Source: JAIQFL01 sp035295745
GTDB lineage: Bacteria > Acidobacteriota > Terriglobia > Bryobacterales > Bryobacteraceae
Direction of reading: 5' to 3'
DNA: 64,000 bases
Assembly: GCA_035295745.1 (NCBI GenBank)
Contig: DATGIL010000003.1
Coordinates: 11,390 to 75,389, forward strand
Positions 27,379 to 37,165 of the stretch are shown here, piece by piece. Made by a program: the position numbers and the translations under genes. The stretch's first letter is position 1. Each line of letters opens with the position of its first letter. The notes below the pieces were generated by a model. The model had not been told where the DNA came from. It made no database searches and saw only the letters and a program-made list of their open reading frames with translations.

Positions 27379-28491
27379 ATGCCCAACACATGGGAACTTC
27401 ATCTCGAACGCTGGACCGCGGCCGGCGTGGTCGATACCAGCGTCCGCGATCGCATCTTGACGTGGGAACGGGAAAACACAGAGCCACAAGGTCTGCGCTG
27501 GCCCGTTTGGATCGCGCTGGCGTTCGGCGCCATCCTTCTCGGCGCCGGCATTCTGCTCTTCGTCTCCGCGCACTGGGACCAGATGTCCCCGGCATGGCGC
27601 ATGACGCTGCTGGTTGCAATGATCGCGCTACTACACGCGGGCGGAGCGGTTGCATCGAGCCGCCTGCAGGGTCTCTCGATCACGCTTCACACGCTGGGGA
27701 CCATTTCGCTGGGAGCGGCAATCGCGCTGGCGGGCCAGATTTTCAATCTCTCGGAGCATTGGCCCTCGGCGGTGCTGTTGTGGGCTCTTGGTGCGGCTGC
27801 GGCGTGGGCGTTGCTGGGCCACTGGACGCAGGCCACTCTCACGGCGATCCTGTTGCCGTATTGGTTGGTGGGCGAATGGTGGACGCTGGCCGATGCTCAC
27901 TCTCGATCCTTCTATCCGATCTCAGTAGGCGTCTGCGCGCTCAGCTTCGCCTATCTCAGTGCACGGCGGGGTCCGGACGACAGCTCGTTCCGGAAGGCGC
28001 TCGGATGGCTCGGCGGCATCGCGCTGGTGCCCGCCGTCTTCGCGATCGGCGTGGAAGGCCCCCTGGCGTCTACCGCATGGTCGTCGGACGGCACTCTCGC
28101 CTGGGCGATCGCGATTCTCATTCCGCTGGCGGTCGCTGTAGTGCTTCGCGGACGCGAGGCGCTTTGGGCGGGAGTCGGCATCGGGTGGGCCGTCCTGATG
28201 GCGGCGATAAATGCCGCGGGCGGCGGCCATCTGGCAATTTACTTCTGGAGCGCGATCGGTGCGACCGGTCTGGCGCTGTGGGGCACGGACGACTCGCGGC
28301 CGGAGCGGATCAATCTGGGAGTTATCGGCTTCGCCCTCACGGTTCTGTTCTTCTACTTCTCCGATGTCATGGATAAATTCGATCGCGCCACCGGCTTGAT
28401 TGCGGGCGGACTGCTGTTCCTGGCCGGCGGATGGCTTCTGGAGCGCACACGCCGCGGCTTGATGACGCACATTCGACAGGAGGCAATATGA
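27379..28491 (+). CDS. DUF2157 membrane protein
   Basis: A 370-residue inner-membrane protein with an N-terminal soluble helix pair (HLERWTAAGVVDTSVRDRIL) of the DUF2157 type, then about ten hydrophobic segments from residue ~43 to the end. The family role is unknown; members are typically paired with a GDYXXLXY-domain gene, as here. AGAAGGGC upstream of the ATG serves as ribosome-binding site. It diverges from the kinase-like gene with about 170 bp between starts, and its stop overlaps the next ATG (ATGA). Confidence 0.85.
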   Translation: MPNTWELHLERWTAAGVVDTSVRDRILTWERENTEPQGLRWPVWIALAFGAILLGAGILLFVSAHWDQMSPAWRMTLLVAMIALLHAGGAVASSRLQGLSITLHTLGTISLGAAIALAGQIFNLSEHWPSAVLLWALGAAAAWALLGHWTQATLTAILLPYWLVGEWWTLADAHSRSFYPISVGVCALSFAYLSARRGPDDSSFRKALGWLGGIALVPAVFAIGVEGPLASTAWSSDGTLAWAIAILIPLAVAVVLRGREALWAGVGIGWAVLMAAINAAGGGHLAIYFWSAIGATGLALWGTDDSRPERINLGVIGFALTVLFFYFSDVMDKFDRATGLIAGGLLFLAGGWLLERTRRGLMTHIRQEAI

Positions 28492-28841
28492 CCCGCCTAT
28501 CCCGCGGACTCGCAATAGCCGCCGTGCATTGCCTCATGGTCATGAGCATCGCCGGCAAGTACGCCTACGATCGCGAGCGTCTGCCTCGCACATGGGCGAA
28601 GGCGTTGCCTTACGACCCCAATCTTCCGATTCGCGGCCGGTACGTGCGATTCACGCTGGAAGGCATGGGCACGCAAGAGCCGCTCGCGTACTTCATTCCC
28701 GATCGCGTGCCCGATCCGTCGCGCCGCCCGCCTGGTGAGGAGCTGTGGGTGGAAGTGAGTGTGCCTCGGACTGGGCCGCCCCGCCCCATCAGATTGGGCG
28801 TAAAAAAGGACGGAGTGCTTCGGCCACTGGACCTGCGGTAG
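28488..28841 (+). CDS. GDYXXLXY-like domain protein
   Basis: A 117-residue protein with one N-terminal membrane segment (residues ~8-24) and a short outer domain. IRGRYVRFTLE sits where the GDYxxLxY signature of this family normally lies; the D is replaced by R and L by F, so the motif is degenerate. AGGAGG at 28478-28483 and the ATGA overlap with the DUF2157 gene fix the start. Its last 53 bp overlap the end of the convergent cobalamin-binding gene. Function is unknown but the pairing with DUF2157 is the usual one. Confidence 0.8.
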   Translation: MTRLSRGLAIAAVHCLMVMSIAGKYAYDRERLPRTWAKALPYDPNLPIRGRYVRFTLEGMGTQEPLAYFIPDRVPDPSRRPPGEELWVEVSVPRTGPPRPIRLGVKKDGVLRPLDLR

Positions 28842-29694
28842 GGTGTAGCATCGCCACCAGCAGCTCGAAAGTCTCGACCACGCGTGGGCCCGGCCGATTG
28901 AAGAACTGATTACCGTCTGCGAGGTAAACGCGATGTGTGCGGACGGCCCGCAGATCGCGCCAGCCGGGGCGGCCGGTGAGCCAGTACATCTCCCGTTCGG
29001 CCCGTTGCAGATCGAATCCACAGGGAGCGACGATGATGACGTCGGGATCGGATTCCACAAGCTGGTCCCACGTCATCCAGGGGGAGTGCTTGCCAGCCTC
29101 GCCGAACAGATTGATCCCACCCGCCAGTCCGATCAGTTCCGGCGTCCAGTTTCCCGCCGCCATCAGAGGCTCGATCCACTCGATACAGGCCACGCGCGGC
29201 GCCGATCCGGTACCGGACCACGGCTGCAGCCGCGCTTGCAGAGCTTGCACCACCTGCTCGCCATGTTCTGCAATCGCCAGCGCACTGGCGACCCGCCGGA
29301 AATCGTCCCAGATATCGCTCAGTGAATTCGGTTGCAAGGAGACGATCTGCGGATTCCCCGTCATGCCCCGCGCGATCGCCGCCTCCACATCTCGCAAGCT
29401 CACGGCGCAGACCTCGCACTGAATCTGGGTCAGGATGTGGGTTGGCTTGAGTTCCTGAAGCGTCTGCTCATCGACGTCGTAAATCGAAAGTGAGGTTCGG
29501 GCCGCCTGCTTGACCAACTCGTCGATCTCGCGGCTGCTGCCGTTTACGGGAATGCGCGGGCGCGTGCAGGCCGGGAGACTGTGCACGCCTTCCGGGTAGT
29601 CGCACTCGTGGGAGCGGCCCACCAAATTGTCGAACTGTCCGAGGGCGTGCACGATCTCGGTGGCGCTGGCGATCAGAGAGACGATGCGCGGCAT
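28789..29694 (-). CDS. Cobalamin-binding protein, BtuF-like
   Basis: A 301-residue class III binding protein fold: N-lobe MPRIVSLIASATEIVHALG, middle helix region, C-lobe with VIIVAPCGFDL and RTHRVYLADGNQFFNRPGPR. It resembles BtuF-type cobalamin-binding proteins but has no signal peptide, so it may act in the cytoplasm or need another export route. Its place as the last gene of a riboswitch-led B12 operon supports a cobalamin or cobinamide role. The ATG at 29694 matches the family N-terminus; a TTG at 29727 behind GGAGCGAG would add 11 residues. The gene overlaps the convergent GDYXXLXY gene by 53 bp. Confidence 0.85.
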   Translation of the reverse strand: MPRIVSLIASATEIVHALGQFDNLVGRSHECDYPEGVHSLPACTRPRIPVNGSSREIDELVKQAARTSLSIYDVDEQTLQELKPTHILTQIQCEVCAVSLRDVEAAIARGMTGNPQIVSLQPNSLSDIWDDFRRVASALAIAEHGEQVVQALQARLQPWSGTGSAPRVACIEWIEPLMAAGNWTPELIGLAGGINLFGEAGKHSPWMTWDQLVESDPDVIIVAPCGFDLQRAEREMYWLTGRPGWRDLRAVRTHRVYLADGNQFFNRPGPRVVETFELLVAMLHPTAGPVAEALRPFLRPI

Positions 29695-29704
29695 ATCGGA
29701 ACGC

Positions 29705-30244
29705 TTATGCCGGTTGCGCCGCGGCAACTCGCTCCGACCGCACTACAGTCCGGCTCAACCAGGCATGCAGGCCGAACAGGGCCGCGGAGTAAACCAGGTC
29801 CGATGCCAGCGTTCGTCCGAAGAAGGGAATTCCCGCAGCATAGCTTTGCAGGATGCCTGCGAAGTTGTGAGCGTACGTGGTGGGGAAAAGGAAAGCGAAA
29901 TTGGTGAACAGGAAAAACACCACGCTGCCGGCCATTGAGGCCGAGCCAATCCAAAGCGGATTTTCTGTCTTTCGCAGATGGGTGCCGATCCAGACGTTCA
30001 GCAGGAAACACGCGTAGATCAGCGGAGTCGCGCGCGAATAGCCGCCCACCAGCGGATCGGTGACGACCATCAGCGCTAATGGCAGCACGTATGCCTTCCA
30101 GCCGCGCATGCGCGCGCCACAGAACAGGCTCATCGCACCGACCGGGGCGAAATTCAAGTTCTGAACCACGCGGACGAGCGCGGCGAGCACCATGAGCGCG
30201 ATCGCTAACGGCCTCAGATTGCCGTCGGAAGTGTCCTTCTGCAT
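29705..30244 (-). CDS. DUF6580-like membrane protein, candidate cobalamin-linked transporter
   Basis: A 179-residue protein with about five membrane helices. NFAPVGAMSLFCGARM (near residue 35) and the DPLVGGY segment resemble the DUF6580 family, which is small, very hydrophobic and similar in look to substrate-binding (S) components of ECF transporters. Within a B12-riboswitch operon that has an outer-membrane receptor but no BtuCD permease or ATPase, it is the only inner-membrane candidate for corrinoid uptake; this is inference. The start at 30244 has GGAGAGAA six bases upstream. It follows the adenosyltransferase by 30 bp. Confidence 0.78.
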   Translation of the reverse strand: MQKDTSDGNLRPLAIALMVLAALVRVVQNLNFAPVGAMSLFCGARMRGWKAYVLPLALMVVTDPLVGGYSRATPLIYACFLLNVWIGTHLRKTENPLWIGSASMAGSVVFFLFTNFAFLFPTTYAHNFAGILQSYAAGIPFFGRTLASDLVYSAALFGLHAWLSRTVVRSERVAAAQPA

Positions 30245-30274
30245 TACCGTTCTCTCCTTGCCTTTAATTCCCAA

Positions 30275-30925
30275 TTATCGATCAGACTGCCCGGTGGCAG
30301 ACTGGTTCGGCTCCCACAGAGTTTCGGGCACGCCTGCAACGTGGCTGGCCCATCGGCTCCAGACGAATAGCGCGTCGCTGAGACGGTTCAGGTATCGCAC
30401 GGCCTCCGGTGGGATCTCCTCCGAACGGCTCAGCGTCACGCAATCCCGCTCGGCCCTCCGGCACACAGTCCGGCAGATGTGCAATTCGGCATTCAGGCGG
30501 CTGCCGCCCGGCAGCACGAACGAACGGAGCGCCGGCAAATCCTCGTTCATGAGGTCCATCTCGCGTTCCAGTCGCGACACCTCGATGTCCGTGACCCGCG
30601 CCTGCTTGGGATGAACGTCCTCGGGCAGAGTCGCGAGTATCGAGCCGAGATTGAATAGCTCATGCTGCACGCGCAGCAGAATCCCTGCCAGGACTGCCAG
30701 TGGCGGCGTCTGCGAGGCTGCTTCCGTCACGCTGGCACGGGCCACGCCGAGAAATGAGTTCAGCTCATCAACCGTCCCATAGGCCACGATCCGCGCGCTG
30801 TCTTTCGGGACACGCTGTCCGCCGGCCAGGCCAGTCTCGCCCTGGTCGCCCTGCCGCGTGTAAACGCGATTGATGGCGAGCCGCGGCTTGTCGAAAGGGT
30901 CTACCGCCGCTTTGCGATCTTCCAT
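30275..30925 (-). CDS. ATP:cob(I)alamin adenosyltransferase, PduO type
   Basis: A 216-residue cytoplasmic enzyme that transfers the adenosyl group of ATP to cob(I)alamin to give coenzyme B12. Typical PduO/MMAB motifs are present: the N-terminal ATP loop TRQGDQGETGLAGGQRVPKD, YGTVDELNSFLGVAR, and the C-terminal RRAERDCVTLSR plus YLNRLSDALFVWSR. The first ~17 residues are an extension ahead of the loop. Its ATG lies inside the last codons of the TonB-dependent receptor gene (25 bp overlap), so the two are co-transcribed and controlled by the riboswitch. Confidence 0.95.
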   Translation of the reverse strand: MEDRKAAVDPFDKPRLAINRVYTRQGDQGETGLAGGQRVPKDSARIVAYGTVDELNSFLGVARASVTEAASQTPPLAVLAGILLRVQHELFNLGSILATLPEDVHPKQARVTDIEVSRLEREMDLMNEDLPALRSFVLPGGSRLNAELHICRTVCRRAERDCVTLSRSEEIPPEAVRYLNRLSDALFVWSRWASHVAGVPETLWEPNQSATGQSDR

Positions 30926-33084
30926 TTCATACCTGCCACAAAGTTGATGCGCGGGGAAGGGAAGCCGAAGACTTCCTCATAGTGCTGATTGAACGCATTC
31001 CGCAAGTTACCGTAGACGGTCAGTCCGCGAGCCAGCGTGTAATTGACGTTCACACCGAAGTTCGCGTAGCCCGGATTCCAAAACAGTCCGTTACTCGCTC
31101 CAAAGGAAGGCTCCTCAAACAGTGCCCGTCCCCTGAAATACCCAGTAATGTCAGCCGCCACGCGCCCATGCGTAAAGGTCGCCACCAGATTCCCCGAATT
31201 CTCGGGACGCCGCGTCAACTGCTGCCCCACCTGAAAATATTGCGGCGCCAGGCCCGACGATCCGTCGAGCGACAGAATGCGCGTTTCGAGCAGGGTGTAC
31301 GATCCACGGACGAACATTGACCGTGTGGGACGCAGGCTGGCGGAGAATTCAGCGCCCTGTGCGCGCGAGTTCGCCAGGTTATCCGACTGGTAATGGCTGA
31401 GCGTCGTCAACGATCCGCCCAACGTCACGATCAGATCGTAATAACGATTGTAAAAATAGGTGCCGTCCAGCAACAGCAGATCGTGGAAAAGCCGCTGTTC
31501 CAGACCGGCATCGAAGCTGCGCGTCTTCTCCGGCTTCAGCGCGGGATTGTCGGTGAAGGCCAACTCGAAGCCGGAGGGCGGGCGGATCCCGGTGCCGAAC
31601 GACGCGTGCACGCGGGTCGGCTTCGCCAGGACGTATGCTGCTGAGACCTTGGGATTGACGCGTGAAATCGAATCCTCGGGGAATGCCGGCCGCGAAAAGC
31701 CGTCCGTCGGAATCGCAGCCGTACGGAAGAATTCGGCACGCACACCAGCATTCAGAAACAGCTTCCCGCCGATGTCGAATCGGTTCTCCAGATACACCGC
31801 GATGTCGTCGCGCCGGATGGGAAAGTCCTCGAAACTCGAGTCCGTGATGAAGGTGTTCTTCACCTCTTCGCGGCCCACGCTCACTCCCGCGGCAGCCGTA
31901 TCGTGTGGCGTGATGCTTACGATCGTGCGCGCCTCGCCCTGGCCGCGAAGGTCTTTGTTGAAACTGAAGCCGAAAGGACTGGTGAAGCCGTTGTTGTCGA
32001 GGAAAAACGAACCGGTGACCTCCTGCCTGACGCGCGGCGAAAGGTCTCCCTCGTAATGCACCGAATAATCCGAGAAGTTGTTGCGTGCCCGGCTCACCAG
32101 GTCGATGCCAGTGAAGGTGTGCTTGGGGTCCGATCCGTAAGGGCCTGGCTCGCCGACGTCATTCGAATCGAAATCGCCGTGGAAGCCGAAGTTCTGGCGC
32201 CCGATGCGGCGCGTCACGTTTAGCAGGACGTCTTCGTTGCGGTAGTCATTGTTGGCGACCAGTCCGTTGTCGTCGATGCGGGTAGCCGAGGCTGCCACTC
32301 CGAAGCCCGCCATCATGCCCGATGCGGCGATTCCGAATCGGCGCTCGTCATACGAGCCTCCTTCGGCGAGCAGTTCGAGTTCCGGCGAAGCCTGCGACGT
32401 GCGGGTGACGAAATCGATGACGCCACTGTTGGCGTAGGGGCCGTAGACGGCAGACTGCGGCCCGCGAATCACGTCGATGTGGTCAATCATCTCGCTCGGA
32501 ATGTGTGCGAAATCGAAGCCAAGACCACCGCCGAATCCGACTACGGGAACGCCGTCGATCTGCACCAGGGGAAAGTTGGAGTTTCCGCCGCGCAGGAAGA
32601 GATTCGTGACCCCGCCGGCCGCGCCCGACTGGTTGAAGATCATGCCCGGCAGGTAGCGCAGCAGATCGACGGCGAAGGGTTCGTTGCGCTGCCGCACCTC
32701 TTCCTCCGTGACGATGCTGACGCTGCTGCCCTGTTGACTGGCCAGGACGTCGATCGCGCTCCCCACCACCTTCACCGAATCGACGAGCGGGGCGATTTCC
32801 AATTGCACGGTGGCGGACGACTCCAACGGGAGCGTTCGCGTGCCGAAGCCAGGTGCGGCGACCACGATCCTCGCATCGGAGTTCGCGGCGACATCCAGTC
32901 GAAAGGCTCCCTCGAGTGAGGAAACGGTCTGCGCCTCAACACCGACGCGGCTTACGATGGAAATCTGCGCGTTCGGAATCGGCGCGCCGGATGGATCGAC
33001 AACTTTACCTTTGACCTCTGCGGCCGAAAGGAAGGCGGAAGAAATTAGAAAGCAGGCCAGCGGGCCCGCAACGCAGAAACGCAT
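30901..33084 (-). CDS. TonB-dependent outer-membrane receptor, probably for cobalamin
   Basis: A 727-residue outer-membrane receptor. Signal peptide (MRFCVAGPLACFLISSAFLSAAE), then a carboxypeptidase-regulatory-like domain (VKGKVVDPSGAPIPNAQIS, ~25-105), a plug domain (IVTEEEVRQRNEPFAVDLL, LFLRGG, IDVIRGPQSAVYGPYANSG), and a 22-strand-type barrel ending NFVAGMKWKIAKRR. The regulatory domain in front of the plug is common in Acidobacteria and Bacteroidetes receptors. The cobalamin riboswitch directly upstream and the adenosyltransferase downstream make B12 the likely ligand, so it is a functional counterpart of BtuB. ATG 33084 has GGAGGAG upstream, which sits in a small hairpin. Confidence 0.92.
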   Translation of the reverse strand: MRFCVAGPLACFLISSAFLSAAEVKGKVVDPSGAPIPNAQISIVSRVGVEAQTVSSLEGAFRLDVAANSDARIVVAAPGFGTRTLPLESSATVQLEIAPLVDSVKVVGSAIDVLASQQGSSVSIVTEEEVRQRNEPFAVDLLRYLPGMIFNQSGAAGGVTNLFLRGGNSNFPLVQIDGVPVVGFGGGLGFDFAHIPSEMIDHIDVIRGPQSAVYGPYANSGVIDFVTRTSQASPELELLAEGGSYDERRFGIAASGMMAGFGVAASATRIDDNGLVANNDYRNEDVLLNVTRRIGRQNFGFHGDFDSNDVGEPGPYGSDPKHTFTGIDLVSRARNNFSDYSVHYEGDLSPRVRQEVTGSFFLDNNGFTSPFGFSFNKDLRGQGEARTIVSITPHDTAAAGVSVGREEVKNTFITDSSFEDFPIRRDDIAVYLENRFDIGGKLFLNAGVRAEFFRTAAIPTDGFSRPAFPEDSISRVNPKVSAAYVLAKPTRVHASFGTGIRPPSGFELAFTDNPALKPEKTRSFDAGLEQRLFHDLLLLDGTYFYNRYYDLIVTLGGSLTTLSHYQSDNLANSRAQGAEFSASLRPTRSMFVRGSYTLLETRILSLDGSSGLAPQYFQVGQQLTRRPENSGNLVATFTHGRVAADITGYFRGRALFEEPSFGASNGLFWNPGYANFGVNVNYTLARGLTVYGNLRNAFNQHYEEVFGFPSPRINFVAGMKWKIAKRR

Positions 33085-33090
33085 TCTTTG

Positions 33091-33109
33091 GGCTCCTCCC
33101 ACGAGAGCC
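33091..33109 (-). promoter_or_regulatory. Hairpin covering the receptor ribosome-binding site
   Basis: On the minus strand GGCTC pairs with GAGCC around a nine-base loop. The Shine-Dalgarno bases GGAGGAG lie in the loop and 3' arm. Placed between the riboswitch and the start codon, it fits translational control in which bound cobalamin leaves the site masked. Confidence 0.55.
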
Positions 33110-33123
33110 GAACGAGTTATTTG

Positions 33124-33275
33124 GTATCGCTGGCCGGTCTCCTGACTTGCGCCTCATCGAACCGATCGGCCTTCCCATTCCTTTGGAACAGTGGCGTACT
33201 CGATCGCTTCTCCGCGCTTACAGTGGCGGGGCCGTGCTGGATTCTCACCAGTTTCCCGAACACCAGCAGATTTCA
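33124..33275 (-). ncRNA. Cobalamin riboswitch
   Basis: The reverse strand shows the conserved B12 aptamer in order: GGTG..TTCGGGAAACTGGTG, GAATCCAGCACGG, CCCCGCCACTGTAAGC, a variable arm, then the B12 box AAGTCAGGAGACCGGCC (33132-33148). These match the family consensus closely. It lies about 40 bases before the start of the TonB-dependent receptor and should repress the whole operon down to 28789 when adenosylcobalamin or a related corrinoid is bound. Confidence 0.95.
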
Positions 33276-33387
33276 GACTTCGCTATCCAGTGTACAACAG
33301 AACGCTCCCATCCAAGCTTGAGGGTCGACGCTTAAATTGGCTCACCAAATCCACCCCTGCCTCACGCTCCACGTAAGGCATTTGTAA

Positions 33388-33416
33388 TCGACCTCTTCGA
33401 CGATCACTACTATACT
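33388..33416 (+). promoter_or_regulatory. Candidate sigma-70-like promoter of uppP-ftsK
   Basis: TCGACC (33388-33393, four of six matches to the -35 consensus), a 17-base spacer and TATACT (33411-33416). Transcription would start around 33423, two bases before the uppP ATG, so the message may be leaderless. Confidence 0.5.
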
Positions 33417-33424
33417 GAGATCAC

Positions 33425-34251
<827 letters not shown>

Positions 34252-34252
<1 letters not shown>

Positions 34253-36681
34253 TGAAGCTTCTATCTCCGACGCCGCATCGAAGGCTGAACGAACTCACGG
34301 GCTTCCTGCTCTTAGTAGCGGGCCTGGTGACGTTGCTGAGCCTCGTCTCCTATTACGCCCAGGATCCCTCGTGGGACACCGCGTCGGAGGCCCATCCTCT
34401 CAACCTCGTCGGCTATCCAGGCTCTTACCTTGCCGACCTCCTCTTTCAGTCATTCGGCGCCGCAGCCTTTCTGTTTCCCCTACTGTCGTTTCTGCTCTCG
34501 TGGAAGTGGATCCGCTCGGAGCAAATTGAAGCTGGGGCGGTGAAAATCGTCGGCGCGGTGTTGCTCACGGCGAGCTTCTGCACGGCGCTTTCCTTCCTGC
34601 CGCTCCGGCTCTTCGGCGGAACGGTTCGTATGGGGGGAGCCGTCGGCCTGGCCTTCGCGTCGTGGCTGGTTGGCTCGCTCAATGCCGCCGGTGCAGTATT
34701 GGCCACGCTCACCACGTTAGTCGTCGCAATCTACCTGGTCTCCACCTTCACGATTGCCAAGTTGTTTGGATGGCTGGAGATTCCCGCCGCATGGTTCACC
34801 CGCCGCCGTGCCGAGTTCCGGGCCTGGCGTGACCGTCTGCGCGCGGAAGGCTTGGAAAAGGCCCGTCTGAAGGAGCTGGAACGCCGCGCCAAAAAGCGTG
34901 AAAAGGAAGAGCGCAAGAGGACCAAGGCCGCGGCCGCCAGCGCTTCGCTCAGCTCCACCCAAGAGCCCGCACTGGAATCGACCTCCGACACTCCCCCGTG
35001 GCAGGAGGAGCAGCCCACCGCGACTACCTTCGAGTCTGAAGCCGAAGGCGAGTATGCCGAAATCGAAGAGATCCCGATCGTCCCGCTCGAACCCTACGAC
35101 CAGACTCCCGAACCGCCTGCCGCCCCTGCCGAGCCCTTGCCGCCCATCGAGCCTCCCGTGCTCCGGCCCGAGCGCTATTTCCGGCCGCTGGTCTTCCGCC
35201 TGCCGCCAAGCCCGCTCCTCAACGAAGCGCCCGGACGCAATCCCTACGACGAGCAGGAACTCAAGGACACCGCTGGCCGCATCAAGGCCAAGCTCCAGGA
35301 ATTCAATGTCCTCGGCAACGTCACGCAGATCAATCCCGGCCCGGTGGTCACCACTTTCGAATTCAAGCCCGATGCCGGCATCAAGTACAGCCGCATCACC
35401 AATCTTACCGAGGACCTCTGCCTTGGCCTGCAAGCGGAATCCATCCTGATCGAGCGCATTCCCGGCAAGCCCACCGTGGGAGTCGAGGTTCCCAATACGC
35501 GGCGCGAGTTGATCGCGCTGCGCCAGATGATCGAATCCGACGAGTTCACGCAGTCCGCGTCGCACCTCACGATTCCGCTCGGCAAGGACATCAACGGGCG
35601 CATCAAGGTGGCGGCGCTCGAATCGATGCCGCACCTGCTCATCGCCGGGTCCACCGGATCGGGCAAGAGCGTGATGATCAATTCGATGATCATGGGCATC
35701 CTCTACAAGGCGACGCCAGACGACGTGCGCATGATCATGGTCGACCCCAAGCGCGTCGAGCTGGGAATGTATGAAGGCATTCCCCATCTGCTGACACCGG
35801 TGATCACCGACCCGCGGAAGGCTACCAACGCGTTGCGCAATGCGGTGCTGGAGATGGAGCGGCGCTTGCGGCTGCTGGCCGAATCGGGTGTACGCAACAT
35901 CGATCAGTACAACAAAAAAATTCGCCAGATTCAGGCCAAGCCAAGGGAGCTTTTCGCCGAAGCCGAAGAAGAGGCCGTGGCCGACGAATTGAAGCCGCTG
36001 CCGTACATCCTCATCCTGATCGACGAGTTGGCCGACCTGATGATGCTCGAAGGTAAGAACGTCGAGGAGAGCGTCACTCGTCTGGCGCAGATGGCGCGCG
36101 CAGTGGGTATGCACCTCGTACTCGCCACGCAGCGTCCCAGCGTGGATGTGATCACCGGACTGATCAAAGCGAATTTCCCGGCGCGCATCAGTTTCCGCGT
36201 CGCCACGCGCGTGGACTCGCGCACGATCCTCGACGTGATGGGCGCCGAGCACCTGCTGGGCAAGGGCGACATGCTCTTTCTGCCGCCTGGATCTTCGCGG
36301 CTGACGCGCGTCCATGGCGCGTTCGTGACGGAGAACGAGATCAATCGCGTGGTGGATTTCTGGAAGCAGCAGGCCAAGCCCGAGTACGACCAGTCGTTCC
36401 TGATCGCGCCGCCGACGGACGAAGAGGGGGCGTCAGAGAGCGAAGCGCCGAGCGAGGATCAGGATCCCATGTACGAGGAGGCGGTGCGGCTGGTGCTGCA
36501 GATGGGCAAGGCGTCGACCTCAACGCTGCAACGGCATCTGCGACTGGGTTACGGGCGAGCGGCACGCATACTCGATATGATGCAGCGCGACGGAATTATC
36601 GGTCCGCCCGACGGCAGCAAGCCTCGCGACGTGCTGAAGCGGCCCGACTGGTTGCGCGAAGTTGAGGATCAGTTGAAGTGA
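34252..36681 (+). CDS. ftsK: DNA translocase FtsK/SpoIIIE
   Basis: An 809-residue septal DNA pump that moves chromosome termini at division. N-terminal membrane domain with four helices (~15-170), a charged and proline-rich linker (~180-300), an alpha/beta motor domain with Walker A AGSTGSGKS (~465) and Walker B LILIDELADL (~588), then the gamma winged helix (~745-805, DPMYEEAVRLVLQMGKASTS and LRLGYGRAARILDMM) that recognises orienting polar sequences. The linker is shorter than in E. coli FtsK, as in SpoIIIE. The ATG at 34252 overlaps the uppP stop; the longer open frame to 34042 lies wholly inside uppP. No local ribosome-binding site, so translation is probably coupled. Confidence 0.96.
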
Positions 36682-36699
36682 GACTGTCTCGCCGCGCTC

Positions 36700-37137
36700 T
36701 CAACGGGTCATAAACCCGTACTGCTCAAATGAGAACAGGTAAACGCCTTCGTGACGTCCCGTGACTGCGTGCAGACTGGCCGCCATCTCTTCCCTCGATG
36801 CATCGCGCTTCAAGAGCACCAGGGCAACAAGCTCCGTCCAGGACTTCGGGTCAGACGTAAACGAAATCTCCAGCAGCTTCGTAGCGGTTTCCGGATGCTT
36901 TCCCGCAAGCATCTGTTCGAGGCCCAGAATCCGGCTCGCTCCCGTGTTTTTCTGGATCCAGGTTTGCAGATCGATGGCCAGCGCGCGGATCGTCTGTTCC
37001 TCGTCAGATTTGACCCAGAAAACGGCGAACGGGACCTCGCCGTCCAGGAGTTTGCAGGGGCAGCCCCGGCTGACGAGATACTCGTCCATGCGCGCCCACA
37101 TCTCCATCCACTTCCTGGCTTGTTCGTCGGGAGTCAT
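36700..37137 (-). CDS. Hypothetical protein
   Basis: A 145-residue soluble protein that I do not recognise. It starts MTPDEQARKWMEMWARMDEY, is rich in charged residues, and has neither signal peptide nor membrane helix; the predicted pattern is mixed alpha/beta with an amphipathic helix near LAIDLQTWIQKN. It follows the PhoB-like regulator gene by 28 bp on the same strand and ends 18 bp from the convergent ftsK stop, so it may belong to the two-component operon. No clear ribosome-binding site is seen. Confidence 0.7.
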   Translation of the reverse strand: MTPDEQARKWMEMWARMDEYLVSRGCPCKLLDGEVPFAVFWVKSDEEQTIRALAIDLQTWIQKNTGASRILGLEQMLAGKHPETATKLLEISFTSDPKSWTELVALVLLKRDASREEMAASLHAVTGRHEGVYLFSFEQYGFMTR

Positions 37138-37165
37138 CGATACGGCAAGCTCAAGCTTACCGTGC

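Noticed and set aside
34717..36315. 532-residue open frame on the minus strand
   Set aside because: It lies antisense to ftsK, whose motor motifs are intact; long antisense frames are expected in GC-rich DNA.
36681..36700. GAGACTGTCTC as a terminator between ftsK and the convergent hypothetical gene
   Set aside because: The five-base arms leave a one-base loop and cannot form a stable hairpin.
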